Assembly: GCA_050433985.1 (NCBI GenBank)
Contig: JBNPWE010000006.1
Location: forward strand, 1 to 64,000
Source of the DNA: JACIYW01 sp014359745
Lineage (GTDB): Bacteria > Pseudomonadota > Alphaproteobacteria > Rhodobacterales > Rhodobacteraceae
Reading direction: 5' to 3'
Length of the DNA: 64,000 nt
Part shown: positions 51,869-61,210 of the stretch, in pieces
How the letters are laid out: each line of letters opens with the position of its first letter
Position numbering within the stretch: position 1 is the first letter of the stretch
Notes under the pieces: model-generated
Database searches by the model: none
Seen by the model: the letters and a program-made list of their open reading frames with translations, nothing else
What the model was told of the DNA's origin: nothing
Program-made: the position numbers and the translations under genes

Positions 51869-53038
51869 ATGACGCCCGGCGCGCGGGTGGCCGCCGCGAT
51901 CGAGGTGCTCGATGCGGTTCTGGCCGGGGCCTCTGCCGAACAGGTGCTGACAAACTGGGCGCGCAAAAGCCGCTTTGCCGGGTCGGGCGACCGCGCCGGG
52001 GTGCGCGATCTGGTCTTTGATGCGCTGCGGCACCGGCGATCCTATGGCGCCCTGGGGCAGGGCACCGATGGCCGGGCGCTGATGCTGGGGGCGTTGCGGG
52101 CACGAAACACCGCCCCCGGCCCGCTGTTTTCGGGTATTGGCCACGCGCCCGCGCCGCTGACCGGGGCTGAAACCGCCCAGTTTGAACGCCCCGTCGAGAT
52201 GCCCGAGGCCGTGGCCCTCGACTGCCCCGATTGGCTGGAGGATGCGCTGCGGGGCAGTCTTGGCGCTGATTTCAAGGCGGTCATGCAGGCCCTGCAACAG
52301 CGCGCGCCGGTGTTCGTGCGGGCCAATCTGGCGCGCACCACCCGCGCCGGGGCGCAGGCGGCGCTGTTGGCAGAGGGGATCGGTACGCGCCCGGTTGATC
52401 GGATTGACAGCGCGCTGGAAGTCATTGAAAACGCCAGAAAGGTTCAGGCGTCTGCGGCGTTTCGCAGCGGTCTGGTGGATCTGCAGGATGCCGCCTCGCA
52501 GGCGGTGGTTGCGGCGCTGCCGATCACCGGGGGCAGGGTGCTTGATTATTGTGCGGGCGGCGGCGGCAAGACCCTGGCGCTGGCGGCGCGCGATCCGCGC
52601 GCGCGGTTCTTTGCCCATGATGCCAACCCCGGTCGGATGCGCGATCTGCCCGCGCGGGCGGCCCGCGCCGGGGTTGAGGTGACGTTGCTTGCCCCCGGCA
52701 AGGTGTCGGGGGCGCCGTTCGATCTGGTTGTGCTTGATGTTCCGTGTTCGGGCAGCGGCAGTTGGCGGCGCGCGCCGCAGGGCAAATGGGATCTGACGCC
52801 GGGGCGGCTGCGGGAACTGGTGGCGGTGCAGGCGAAGATACTGGACCAGGCCGTTGAATTCGTGTCGGAAAATGGCACTCTGGCCTATATCACCTGTTCG
52901 CTTCTGGATGCCGAGAACGTGGAACAGGCCCAGGCATTTGTGGCCCGCCACCCCGGTTGGGCGCTGTCGTCAAGCCGTCGGTTGACGCCGCTTGATGGTG
53001 GCGACGGGTTTTTTCTTGCACTTTTCAAGAGAATTTAG
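51869..53038 (+). CDS. RsmB-like RNA (cytosine-5) methyltransferase
   Basis: A 389-residue NOL1/NOP2/Sun-type RNA m5C methyltransferase, probably the 16S rRNA enzyme. The N-terminal helical part (about 1-75) precedes the methyltransferase domain: motif I VLDYCAGGGGKTLALAARDP, motif IV with the catalytic Pro-Cys VLDVPCSGSGSWRRAPQGKW, and motif VI YITCSLLDAENVEQ, holding the nucleophilic Cys. At 389 residues it is a little shorter than E. coli RsmB, in line with a reduced N-terminal RNA-binding part. ATG at 51869 is in GGGGCGCGATG; an upstream start cannot be excluded. Confidence 0.85.
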   Translation: MTPGARVAAAIEVLDAVLAGASAEQVLTNWARKSRFAGSGDRAGVRDLVFDALRHRRSYGALGQGTDGRALMLGALRARNTAPGPLFSGIGHAPAPLTGAETAQFERPVEMPEAVALDCPDWLEDALRGSLGADFKAVMQALQQRAPVFVRANLARTTRAGAQAALLAEGIGTRPVDRIDSALEVIENARKVQASAAFRSGLVDLQDAASQAVVAALPITGGRVLDYCAGGGGKTLALAARDPRARFFAHDANPGRMRDLPARAARAGVEVTLLAPGKVSGAPFDLVVLDVPCSGSGSWRRAPQGKWDLTPGRLRELVAVQAKILDQAVEFVSENGTLAYITCSLLDAENVEQAQAFVARHPGWALSSSRRLTPLDGGDGFFLALFKRI

Positions 53039-53078
53039 CTAAGTAATTTCTCTGCCGTGGGTTGAGTTTGCGGGCTGA

Positions 53079-53093
53079 TTAAGGGCCGATTAA
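53079..53093 (+). promoter_or_regulatory. CtrA binding site before cckA
   Basis: TTAA-GGGCCGA-TTAA matches the full CtrA consensus TTAA-N7-TTAA, 48 bases before the cckA start. This suggests that the master regulator controls the kinase that phosphorylates it. Confidence 0.75.
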
Positions 53094-53140
53094 GGTTTTT
53101 TGCGCCGAATGGCACATATGATTCGTGCAGGAGTAAGCGG

Positions 53141-55447
53141 GTGACCCATCCGAATGTGACACTGTCCCCGGTAACGCGCGGCGCGCTGCTGGTGGCCCCC
53201 CGGCTTTGGGCGGTGGTGGTGGCGGTGGTCATGTTCGGGGCCGCGGCGGTGATGGTGCCCGATCCGGTGGCCAGGCTGGTTCTTGCGGGGGTGGGCGGAA
53301 CGCTGGCCTGTCTGGCGCTGATGATCCGGGCGCTTGTGATCTGGTACCAGCACCGCCAGGCACGGTTCGAAGAACGGATCGCCGATTTCGTGGCCCATGA
53401 TGCCGCACCCAGTTTCACCACCGATAGCGACGGTCAGATCAGCTATCGCAACCGCGCGGCGCAGGAACGCTTTGGCGCGCAGGGGGCGTTGACGCTGGTG
53501 CGCACGCTGGGCGATCTTTTCGCCAACCCGTCCGCGGTGCTCTACCGCCTCCAGACACGGGCCGCGGCCGCGGGCGCCGCGCGCGAGGATCTGGTGACGC
53601 GGCGCGGCCATGTCCGGCTGGCCGTGCACAGGATCGGGGAAAGCGCATTCCTGTGGCGCCTTGAAGAGATGATGGAACGCCAGACAGGCGGCCGGGGCGC
53701 CGACGCGCACAGCCTGCCGATGCTGACGATTTCGGATGGCGGCACGATTCTGTTCATGAACGAGGCGATGCGCCGCCTGATCGGCGGGCGGGTGCGCACG
53801 CTGGATCGGATATTCACCGATCTGCCGGTGCGATCGGGCGAGGAAATGACGATTTCGGCGCATGACGGCCCGGTGCGCGCCCTTGTCGTCGAGGTGAAAG
53901 GATCGGGGCGGCGCAGTGAGATTTACCTGCTGCCCGCATCCGATGTGATCCGCCCCGCCGAAGAGGCCACGGATTTCGAAACCCTGCCCGTTGCCCTGCT
54001 GCGGCTAGCCGCCGATGGCGCGGTTCTGGCCGCCAACCGATCCGCGCGGGATCTGCTGGAACATTCGGGCGATGACAATGCGCGCCTTTCGGATCTGGTC
54101 GAGGGGCTGGGCCGCCCCGTCGATGACTGGCTCATGGATGCCATGGTCGGCCGCACCCTGAACCGGCCCGAGGTCTTGCGCGCCACCCGGCCGGAATCCG
54201 AGGTCTATGTGCAGATCTCGCTGCGCCGGGTCGTGGAACACGGACGGCCCGGACTTATCGCGGTTCTCAACGATGCCACTGAATTCAAGACCCTGGAAGC
54301 GCAGTTCGTCCAAAGCCAGAAGATGCAGGCAATCGGGCAACTGGCCGGCGGTGTTGCGCATGATTTCAACAATCTGCTCACCGCGATCTCGGGGCATTGC
54401 GATCTGCTGCTGCTGCGTCATGGCACCGGCGATCAGGATTACGCCGATCTGGTGCAGATCCATCAGAACGCCAATCGCGCCGCCAGCCTGGTCCGGCAGC
54501 TTCTGGCGTTTTCGCGCAAACAGACCCTGATGCCGCAAACCCTTGATCTGCGCGATACGCTGTCCGATCTGACCCATCTGCTCAACCGCCTGGTGGGCGA
54601 ACAGGTCACGTTGACGCTAAGCCATGCCTCTGATCTGGGCATGATCCGCGCCGACAAACGGCAGTTGGAACAGGTGATCATGAACCTTGTCGTCAATGGC
54701 CGCGACGCCATGCCTGATGGCGGCAGCATCGTGATCGAGACCGAAAACCTGACGCTGGCCGAAGACATGCAGCGCGAAAGGGCCACCGTGCCCGCGGGGG
54801 ATTACGTTATCGTGCGGGTCACCGACAAGGGCACCGGCATCCCCCCGGAACGGATGGAAAAGATATTCGAACCGTTCTTCACCACCAAACGCACCGGCGA
54901 GGGCACCGGCCTTGGCCTGTCCACCGCTTATGGCATCATCAAACAGACCGGCGGGTTCATTTTCGCCGATAGCGAGCCGGGCAAAGGCAGCACGTTCAGC
55001 CTGTATTTCCCTGTAACAAGCGGCGTCGCCGAGACGGCTCAGATCCTGGCAAAGGGGGACGCCATCGGCCCCACGGAACCAAATGGCGGTGTGATCCTGC
55101 TGGTCGAGGATGAGGCGCCGGTCCGTGCCTTTGCCTCGCGCGCGCTTCGGTTGCGCGGCTTTACGGTGCTTGAGGCCGAGAATGCCGAACAGGCGCTCAA
55201 GACCCTCGAGGATCCGGATCTGAACGTCGATGTGTTCGTCACCGATGTGATCATGCCGGGGATGGATGGCCCAAGCTGGGTGCGGGAGGCGCAGCGGCAG
55301 CGCCCTGATACCCGTGTCATCTTTACCTCGGGTTATGCCGAAGACAGCTTTTCCGCAGCCCGCGCCAGAATCACCAATTCGGTGTTCCTGCCAAAGCCGT
55401 TTTCGCTGACCGAACTTACCGCAACCGTGCAGGAACAGTTGCACTGA
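53141..55447 (+). CDS. cckA: Hybrid sensor histidine kinase CckA
   Basis: A 768-residue cell-cycle kinase of the CckA-ChpT-CtrA phosphorelay. Two N-terminal membrane helices (about 15-37 and 43-65) are followed by PAS-like domains (about 75-395), HisKA with phospho-acceptor His407 in QLAGGVAHDFNNLLTAISGH, an HATPase (about 510-630; NLVVNGRDAMPDGG, GTGLGLSTAYGIIK) and a receiver with Asp702 in VFVTDVIMPGMDG. In relatives it drives CtrA and so motility, division genes and gene transfer agents. GTG at 53141 has AGGAG seven bases upstream. A CtrA box precedes it. Confidence 0.93.
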   Translation: MTHPNVTLSPVTRGALLVAPRLWAVVVAVVMFGAAAVMVPDPVARLVLAGVGGTLACLALMIRALVIWYQHRQARFEERIADFVAHDAAPSFTTDSDGQISYRNRAAQERFGAQGALTLVRTLGDLFANPSAVLYRLQTRAAAAGAAREDLVTRRGHVRLAVHRIGESAFLWRLEEMMERQTGGRGADAHSLPMLTISDGGTILFMNEAMRRLIGGRVRTLDRIFTDLPVRSGEEMTISAHDGPVRALVVEVKGSGRRSEIYLLPASDVIRPAEEATDFETLPVALLRLAADGAVLAANRSARDLLEHSGDDNARLSDLVEGLGRPVDDWLMDAMVGRTLNRPEVLRATRPESEVYVQISLRRVVEHGRPGLIAVLNDATEFKTLEAQFVQSQKMQAIGQLAGGVAHDFNNLLTAISGHCDLLLLRHGTGDQDYADLVQIHQNANRAASLVRQLLAFSRKQTLMPQTLDLRDTLSDLTHLLNRLVGEQVTLTLSHASDLGMIRADKRQLEQVIMNLVVNGRDAMPDGGSIVIETENLTLAEDMQRERATVPAGDYVIVRVTDKGTGIPPERMEKIFEPFFTTKRTGEGTGLGLSTAYGIIKQTGGFIFADSEPGKGSTFSLYFPVTSGVAETAQILAKGDAIGPTEPNGGVILLVEDEAPVRAFASRALRLRGFTVLEAENAEQALKTLEDPDLNVDVFVTDVIMPGMDGPSWVREAQRQRPDTRVIFTSGYAEDSFSAARARITNSVFLPKPFSLTELTATVQEQLH

Positions 55448-55460
55448 GGCGGGCGGGGGA

Positions 55461-56069
55461 TCAGGCGATGCTGCCGGTAGGGGTGATCCCTGCGTAAAGG
55501 CTGAAATCCTCGGCACAGTAGGTCAGGATGCGCGCGCGGGTCTCGTCGGGCAGGTCAAGAACCCCCGGAGGAGAGACATTGACCACCGGCAATTCGATCA
55601 CGCAGTTCAGCCGATCTTCGAGGAAGGTCACGAAACTACCGATGTCTTCATAGCGAAACAGCCGATCAACCCCCAGCCCGTTCTTGCCTTGCAGGAACCG
55701 GGCCTGGGAACCGATATCGGCAAACTCCGCCCGCGGCCTGGCCATGTAACCGGTCAGAAAACCGTTGAAATCCAGGTGGTGCGTGCTTTGCGGGGTGTCG
55801 CGGATGTCATCGCGTTGGCGAAACCTGTACCAGCTTCCCAGCCAGGCCAACGGCTCTCGCATCAGCGCCACAACGGTAAAGGACGCGCCGGCGCTGCGTT
55901 CCAGATACGGCTTGAGGAACCGTTCATACCGGTAGGCCGGCGTATGTTTGAGCGCCGGCGGACGCGCCACAGACATGCAGGCCAGCGATTCAAGCGCAAT
56001 CTCTATGGCCGTCGATCCGGTTTTCGGCGTGGCCAGAACCACAAGGCGTTCTTCCCAGAAAATCAGCAT
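55461..56069 (-). CDS. Sulfotransferase-like protein
   Basis: A 202-residue sulfotransferase-superfamily protein. The PAPS loop is VVLATPKTGSTAIEIALESL near residues 9-28, and MREPLAWLGSWYRFRQRDD corresponds to the 3'-phosphate site. It differs in sequence and length from the one at 49386. There is no signal peptide. The gene lies between cckA (converging, 13 bases apart) and recA (divergent), so its transcription start shares the 183-base recA region. The acceptor is unknown. Confidence 0.8.
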   Translation of the reverse strand: MLIFWEERLVVLATPKTGSTAIEIALESLACMSVARPPALKHTPAYRYERFLKPYLERSAGASFTVVALMREPLAWLGSWYRFRQRDDIRDTPQSTHHLDFNGFLTGYMARPRAEFADIGSQARFLQGKNGLGVDRLFRYEDIGSFVTFLEDRLNCVIELPVVNVSPPGVLDLPDETRARILTYCAEDFSLYAGITPTGSIA

Positions 56070-56153
56070 GCGTCCCCCCGACTGACAATTGATGGCTGTC
56101 GTAAACCACTCCTTAACATTTTCAATAAAAAGTGGGGGTTATCGAAATAGGGA

Positions 56154-56182
56154 TTGAAATGTTCCTGTTTTGATCACATAAG
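56154..56182 (+). promoter_or_regulatory. recA promoter with SOS (LexA) box
   Basis: TTGAAA (56154-56159), a 17-base spacer and CATAAG (56177-56182) form a fair promoter. The spacer holds GTTC-CTGTTTT-GATC (56161-56175), the direct-repeat SOS box form known in purple alphaproteobacteria, so LexA would block RNA polymerase. Confidence 0.75.
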
Positions 56183-56252
56183 GAACCAGAACAGGATGTG
56201 AACAAGGCACTGATTGCCGCCCGTTACCGAACGTGGGATAAGGATGCACGAT

Positions 56253-57323
56253 ATGGCGACTGCGAACCTTCTCGACCTGAACGGAAAGCGTGACATGGAC
56301 AAGCAAAAAGCGCTCGACAGCGCATTGGCGCAGATTGAGCGGCAATTCGGCAAAGGCTCTATCATGCGGCTTGGCGGGGACAACCCCGTGGCCGAGATCG
56401 AGGCGGTTTCAACCGGCTCGCTCGGGCTTGATATCGCGCTTGGGATCGGGGGGTTGCCGCGCGGGCGGGTCATCGAAATCTACGGCCCGGAAAGTTCGGG
56501 CAAGACCACGCTGACCTTGCATGTCGTGGCCGAGGCGCAAAAGCTGGGCGGGGTCTGCGCCTTTGTCGATGCCGAACACGCGCTTGATCCGCTTTATGCG
56601 CGCAAACTGGGCGTCAACCTGGATGAGCTGTTGATCTCGCAGCCCGACACCGGCGAACAGGGGCTGGAAATCGTCGACACCCTGGTGCGATCGGGGGCCG
56701 TCAGCCTGGTCGTGGTGGATTCGGTCGCGGCCCTGACCCCCAAATCCGAACTGGAAGGCGATATGGGCGATTCCAGCGTGGGCGTTCATGCCCGCCTGAT
56801 GAGCCAGGCGATGCGCAAGCTGACCGGTTCGATCTCGCGGTCCAACTGCATGGTGATCTTCATCAACCAGATCCGCATGAAGATCGGGGTAATGTTCGGC
56901 AGCCCGGAAACGACGACCGGCGGCAATGCGCTGAAATTCTATGCCTCGGTGCGCCTTGATATCCGGCGGATCGGCGCCATCAAGGATCGTGACGAGGTGG
57001 TGGGCAACAGCACCCGCGTCAAGGTGGTCAAGAACAAGGTGGCCCCGCCCTTCAAGCAGGTGGAATTCGACATCATGTATGGCGAAGGCATTTCCAAGAC
57101 CGGCGAACTGCTTGACCTTGGGGTCAAGGCCGGTGTCGTGGAAAAATCCGGGGCCTGGTATTCCTATGGGGATGAACGCATCGGCCAGGGCCGGGAAAAT
57201 GCCAAGATCTACCTCAAGGAAAACCCCGCCACCGCGCGCGAGATCGAAGACAAGATCCGCGCCGCGCATGGGCTGGATTTCCATATGTCCGAAGAGGGCG
57301 GCGAAGATGTGATGGAGGCCTGA
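56253..57323 (+). CDS. recA: Recombinase RecA
   Basis: A 356-residue DNA strand-exchange protein and SOS co-protease. Walker A is GPESSGKTTL (78-87), followed by VDAEHALDPLYARKLGVNLD, LVVVDSVAALTPKSELEGDM (Walker B and loop 1), and NQIRMKIGVMFGSPETTTGG (loop 2). The C-terminal domain ends acidic (FHMSEEGGEDVMEA). The start MATANLLDLNG at 56253 is preferred, with AAGGA about ten bases before it; an in-frame ATG at 56244 is too close to that site. The SOS box upstream implies LexA control. Confidence 0.98.
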   Translation: MATANLLDLNGKRDMDKQKALDSALAQIERQFGKGSIMRLGGDNPVAEIEAVSTGSLGLDIALGIGGLPRGRVIEIYGPESSGKTTLTLHVVAEAQKLGGVCAFVDAEHALDPLYARKLGVNLDELLISQPDTGEQGLEIVDTLVRSGAVSLVVVDSVAALTPKSELEGDMGDSSVGVHARLMSQAMRKLTGSISRSNCMVIFINQIRMKIGVMFGSPETTTGGNALKFYASVRLDIRRIGAIKDRDEVVGNSTRVKVVKNKVAPPFKQVEFDIMYGEGISKTGELLDLGVKAGVVEKSGAWYSYGDERIGQGRENAKIYLKENPATAREIEDKIRAAHGLDFHMSEEGGEDVMEA

Positions 57324-57430
57324 GGCGCAGTGCCAGTCAAGGCAGGGCCCATCTGGACAGCATCTGGACAGGGCCTTTCCGTGCGGCTAGACCGGCGAGA
57401 CAATCGCACCGCCTGTGAAAGACCCCAAAG

Positions 57431-60088
57431 ATGCCCAGCCTTAATGACATCCGCGCCAGTTTTCTGAACTATTTCGCCGACAACGGGCACGCGGTGGTCG
57501 AAAGCTCTCCGCTTGTGCCGCGCAATGATCCGACGCTGATGTTCACCAACGCCGGGATGGTGCAGTTCAAGAACGTCTTTACCGGCGTCGAACACCGCGA
57601 CTATGTGCGCGCGGCCTCCAGCCAGAAATGTGTGCGCGCCGGTGGCAAGCACAATGATCTGGACAATGTCGGCTATACCGCGCGTCATCATACGTTCTTT
57701 GAAATGCTGGGAAACTTCAGCTTTGGCGATTATTTCAAGGAAGAGGCGATCCCTTTCGCCTGGAACCTGATCACGCGGGAATTCGGGATCGATCCAAAGC
57801 GCCTGCTGGTGACGGTCTATCACACCGATGACGCGGCGGCCGATATCTGGAAAAAGGCGGCCGGCCTGCCCGATGAACGCATCATCCGCATCCCAACCGA
57901 TGACAACTTCTGGTCGATGGGGCCCACCGGCCCCTGCGGCCCCTGCACCGAGATTTTCTATGATCACGGCGATCACATCCCCGGCGGCCCCCCAGGCAGC
58001 CCGGATGAGGATGGCGACCGGTTCATCGAGATATGGAACCTTGTGTTCATGCAGTTCGAACAGCATGCCGATGGCCGCCGCGAAAACCTGCCGCGCCCCT
58101 CGATCGACACCGGCATGGGGCTGGAACGCATCGGGGCACTGCTGCAAGGCAAGCATGACAATTACGACACCGACCTGTTGCGCAGCCTGATAGAGGCATC
58201 GGCCCATGCCACCAGCACCGATCCAGATGGCTCCGGGCGTATCCATCACCGGGTGATTGCCGATCACCTGCGGTCGACCTCTTTCCTGATTGCCGATGGG
58301 GTCATGCCGTCGAATGAGGGGCGCGGATATGTGCTACGCCGGATCATGCGCCGCGCCATGCGCCATGCGCATCAATTGGGCGCGCAGGATCCGGTGATGC
58401 ACCGTCTGGTGGCCACTTTGGTGCGCCAGATGGGGGCGGCTTTCCCCGAACTTGGCCGCGCCCAACCGATGATCGAGGAAACGCTGCGGCTGGAAGAAAC
58501 CCGGTTTCGCCAGACGTTGGATCGGGGCCTGCGCCTGCTTGATGATGAATTGGCGCGCATACCCGAAGGGGCACCATTGCCCGGCCAGGCGGCGTTCCGG
58601 CTGTATGATACCTATGGTTTCCCGCTGGACCTGACGCAGGACGCGCTGCGCGAACAGGGGCGATCCGTCGATATCGCCGGGTTCGAGGCGGCGATGGCCG
58701 AACAGAAGACCCGCGCGCGGGCGGCCTGGTCCGGGTCTGGCGAAACTGCGGATGCGGCGATCTGGTTCGATCTGGCAGAGGCGCATGGCGCCACCGAATT
58801 CCTGGGCTATGACACCGAACAGGCCGAAGGGCAGGTTCTGGCGCTGGTCCGTGACGGGGCCGGGGTGGCCAGCGCCAAGGCGGGCGAATCCGTGCAGATC
58901 GTGGTCAACCAGACGCCCTTCTATGCGGAATCGGGCGGGCAGGTGGGCGACCAGGGCACCATAAAGACCGCCGGCGGCACGGCACGCATCACTGACACGC
59001 GCAAATCGCAGGGCGTTTTCATCCACGTCGCCGAGGTGACATCGGGCAGGATCACCACGGGCGAAGGCGCCGAACTGGTGGTTGACGGGGCGCGCCGCAC
59101 CGCGATTCGCGCCAATCATTCGGCCACGCACCTGCTGCATGAGGCGCTGCGCCGCGCGCTTGGCGATCATGTGGCGCAGCGGGGCAGCCTGAACGCCGCC
59201 GACCGGCTGCGCTTTGATTTCAGCCATGGTCAGGCGCTCAGCCCCGATCAGTTGCGCAAGGTCGAGGACGAGGTGAACGCCTTCATCCGCCAGAACGCCC
59301 CGGTTGAAACCCGGATCATGACGCCCGACGCCGCGCGCGCGCTGGGGGCGCAGGCGCTTTTTGGCGAGAAATACGGCGATGAGGTTCGGGTGGTGTCGAT
59401 GGGCCGCCTGCCCGGATCCCAGAAGGGCACGGATGGTGCGACCTATTCGCTGGAACTGTGCGGCGGCACGCATGTGGCGCGCACCGGTGACATCGGGGTC
59501 TTTGCGCTGCTGGGCGACAGTGCGTCATCCGCCGGGGTGCGGCGGATAGAGGCGCTGACCGGCGCCGCGGCGCTGACGCATCTGAACGCGCAGGCGGGGC
59601 GGCTGGCCGAAGTTGCCGGCCTGCTCAAGGCGCGGGCGGATGAGGTGGGGCCACGGGTGCGCGCGCTGCTGGATGAACGGCGGGCGCTGGAAAACGAGAT
59701 GGCGCAACTGCGCCGCGATATGGCGATGGGCGGCGGTTCCGGGGCCGCGCCAGAGGTGCGGCAGATCGGAAACCTGGGCTTTATCGCGCAGGTTCTGAAC
59801 GGGCTGTCGGGCAAGGATCTGCCGCCGCTGATCGATGCGCTGAAAGCCCAGGTCGGATCGGGCGCGGTTTTGCTGATCGCAGAGGCGGGCGGCAAGGTTT
59901 CGGTGGCCGCGGGCGTGACCGGGGATCTGACGGATCGGTTGTCGGCGGTCGATATCGTGCGCGCCGCGGTGGTGCCTTTGGGCGGCAAGGGCGGCGGCGG
60001 GCGGCCCGATATGGCGCAGGGCGGCGCCGCAACCGTGGAAAATGCCGATGCGGCAATTGCGGCGGCCGAGGCAGTGATCGCCGGATAA
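57431..60088 (+). CDS. alaS: Alanyl-tRNA synthetase
   Basis: An 885-residue class II synthetase. The catalytic core (about 1-250) has RNDPTLMFTNAGMVQFKNVF and the motif 2 segment KCVRAGGKHNDLDNVG; the tRNA-binding helical part follows. The editing domain carries the zinc motif NHSATHLLHEALRRALGDHV (HxxxH) together with SLELCGGTHVARTGDIG (CxxxH). The C-terminal part holds the coiled coil (ERRALENEMAQLRRDMAMGG) and the C-Ala domain with the Gly-rich GGKGGGGRPDMAQGG. It follows recA, as in many bacteria, with a 107-base gap. Confidence 0.97.
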   Translation: MPSLNDIRASFLNYFADNGHAVVESSPLVPRNDPTLMFTNAGMVQFKNVFTGVEHRDYVRAASSQKCVRAGGKHNDLDNVGYTARHHTFFEMLGNFSFGDYFKEEAIPFAWNLITREFGIDPKRLLVTVYHTDDAAADIWKKAAGLPDERIIRIPTDDNFWSMGPTGPCGPCTEIFYDHGDHIPGGPPGSPDEDGDRFIEIWNLVFMQFEQHADGRRENLPRPSIDTGMGLERIGALLQGKHDNYDTDLLRSLIEASAHATSTDPDGSGRIHHRVIADHLRSTSFLIADGVMPSNEGRGYVLRRIMRRAMRHAHQLGAQDPVMHRLVATLVRQMGAAFPELGRAQPMIEETLRLEETRFRQTLDRGLRLLDDELARIPEGAPLPGQAAFRLYDTYGFPLDLTQDALREQGRSVDIAGFEAAMAEQKTRARAAWSGSGETADAAIWFDLAEAHGATEFLGYDTEQAEGQVLALVRDGAGVASAKAGESVQIVVNQTPFYAESGGQVGDQGTIKTAGGTARITDTRKSQGVFIHVAEVTSGRITTGEGAELVVDGARRTAIRANHSATHLLHEALRRALGDHVAQRGSLNAADRLRFDFSHGQALSPDQLRKVEDEVNAFIRQNAPVETRIMTPDAARALGAQALFGEKYGDEVRVVSMGRLPGSQKGTDGATYSLELCGGTHVARTGDIGVFALLGDSASSAGVRRIEALTGAAALTHLNAQAGRLAEVAGLLKARADEVGPRVRALLDERRALENEMAQLRRDMAMGGGSGAAPEVRQIGNLGFIAQVLNGLSGKDLPPLIDALKAQVGSGAVLLIAEAGGKVSVAAGVTGDLTDRLSAVDIVRAAVVPLGGKGGGGRPDMAQGGAATVENADAAIAAAEAVIAG

Positions 60089-60103
60089 GATAGGGCAGGC
60101 AGG

Positions 60104-60256
60104 TTACTGTTCGCCCCTTACCTTGGTATCCACCAGCCACCCGCCGGGGCCTGCGATATGATCGGGCAACAACAGGATCATCGCCTGGCGCAACAGCAAA
60201 CAAATAAACAGGCTGGTCACCATTGCATCAAAGGATAGGCTGAACAGGCTTTGCAT
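60104..60256 (-). CDS. Small hydrophobic protein
   Basis: A 50-residue protein convergent with alaS, beginning MQSLFSLSFDAMVTSLFICL and holding one hydrophobic segment (about 10-28), then a short polar tail (LPDHIAGPGGWLVDTKVRGE). GGAG stands eight bases before the ATG at 60256, which favours a real gene. I do not recognise it. The strength of the ribosome site, the helix and clear termination before alaS are the only support; no operon partner is visible. Confidence 0.5.
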   Translation of the reverse strand: MQSLFSLSFDAMVTSLFICLLLRQAMILLLPDHIAGPGGWLVDTKVRGEQ

Positions 60257-60729
60257 GGGGTTCTCCGGTCCGCGTCGCTTGGGGCCACCTTTCGTGGCCA
60301 AGCCTGTCTGGCAAGAAACCGTGTCGGCGGGGCGGTCCGAATGTGACGAACCCGGCACTTTTCAAAGGGTTTTCGGCGGCACGCCAAAAGGGTTGGCCCC
60401 CGCACCATCGGCATGGTGCGGGCGAAAGCCAGGATCGGGATGAAAAACCTTGCCTGCAATGAGGAGGATCAGGAATTGATCCGGGGGATCAATTCCCGGA
60501 CGAATGCGCCGCCGGAACCCGTGCCCGGCATGACGCAGGGAGCAAAAGTGAGGTCGAAATGCGGCGAATGCCCGTTGCAGATCCTGCGCGCCCACAGCGC
60601 ACCCGACCGGTCCGTGGTATCGTGCGCACCTCAGGACGCCGACATCGCCTGGATCAGCAGAAATCAGTGAAAAATCGAGGTGCCCCCGGCAAAGTTTCCC
60701 CGCCAAAGCACTGGTGAACTGCCCCGATG
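60257..60729. other. Mostly gene-free stretch with two perfect hairpins
   Basis: No gene is certain in these 473 bases. CCCGCACCAT / ATGGTGCGGG (60399-60422) is a perfect 10-bp stem, and GGAATTGATCC / GGATCAATTCC (60472-60496) is a perfect 11-bp stem with a 3-base loop. A plus-strand frame beginning at ATG 60440 and ending at 60670 would give a 76-residue protein with MKNLACNEEDQELIRG and KCGECPLQILRA, but it lacks a convincing ribosome site and I do not call it as a gene. Confidence 0.5.
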
Positions 60730-61077
60730 TCAACGGGAGTGGCGGCCGTCCCAGCGGCCACCGTCGTGACCATCCCGGCCGCCGCCGTGGCGGTTGTACC
60801 GGCTGTCGCCGCGGTGACCGTGGTCAAAGCGGCCGCCGCGTCGGTCGCCGCGATCATAGCGGTCGTGGCCGTAGGAATACGATCTGCGCGAACTGTGGTA
60901 GCCACGGCGATCGTGGTTCCCGTCATTGTTGTCGATGATGATGGCAAGGGCCGCGATACCGGCAAGCGCCGCGATCAGGCCCGTGTCATCGGCGCGCGCG
61001 GGGGCAGGGGCCGTGATAACTGCGAGCGCGATTGCGCCCGAAGCGCCGATCACCGACAGCCTTTTGAAAAGGGTCAT
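60730..61077 (-). CDS. Secreted Arg/Asp/Gly/His-rich low-complexity protein
   Basis: A 115-residue protein with a signal peptide (MTLFKRLSVIGASGAIALAV to about ARA), a hydrophobic, Ala/Ile-rich segment DDTGLIAALAGIAALAIIID, and a charged tail of Tyr/Arg/Asp/Gly/His (such as RGGRFDHGHRGDSRYNRHGG). AGGAGG precedes the start. A longer protein of like design is encoded just upstream (61211-61678), with 133 bases between them. I cannot assign a function; the make-up suggests an exported, metal- or polyanion-binding disordered protein. Confidence 0.75.
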   Translation of the reverse strand: MTLFKRLSVIGASGAIALAVITAPAPARADDTGLIAALAGIAALAIIIDNNDGNHDRRGYHSSRRSYSYGHDRYDRGDRRGGRFDHGHRGDSRYNRHGGGRDGHDGGRWDGRHSR

Positions 61078-61210
61078 TGTGTCCTCCTGTGGGTCTGTCG
61101 GGCATGGGATGCCGTGCGACAGATTTATGATATCAATATAGGGCCGGATGACGGTGGTTCGAGCCCCACCCCGATGACGTTATGTTTCGTCACCGGGGGA
61201 CGGTCGATGT

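Noticed and set aside
60472..60496. FnrL box
   Set aside because: TTGAT and ATCAA are present but separated by seven bases rather than four.
60440..60670. Small Cys-containing plus-strand frame (76 codons)
   Set aside because: No clear ribosome site at its ATG and it spans a perfect hairpin; support is too weak for a gene call.
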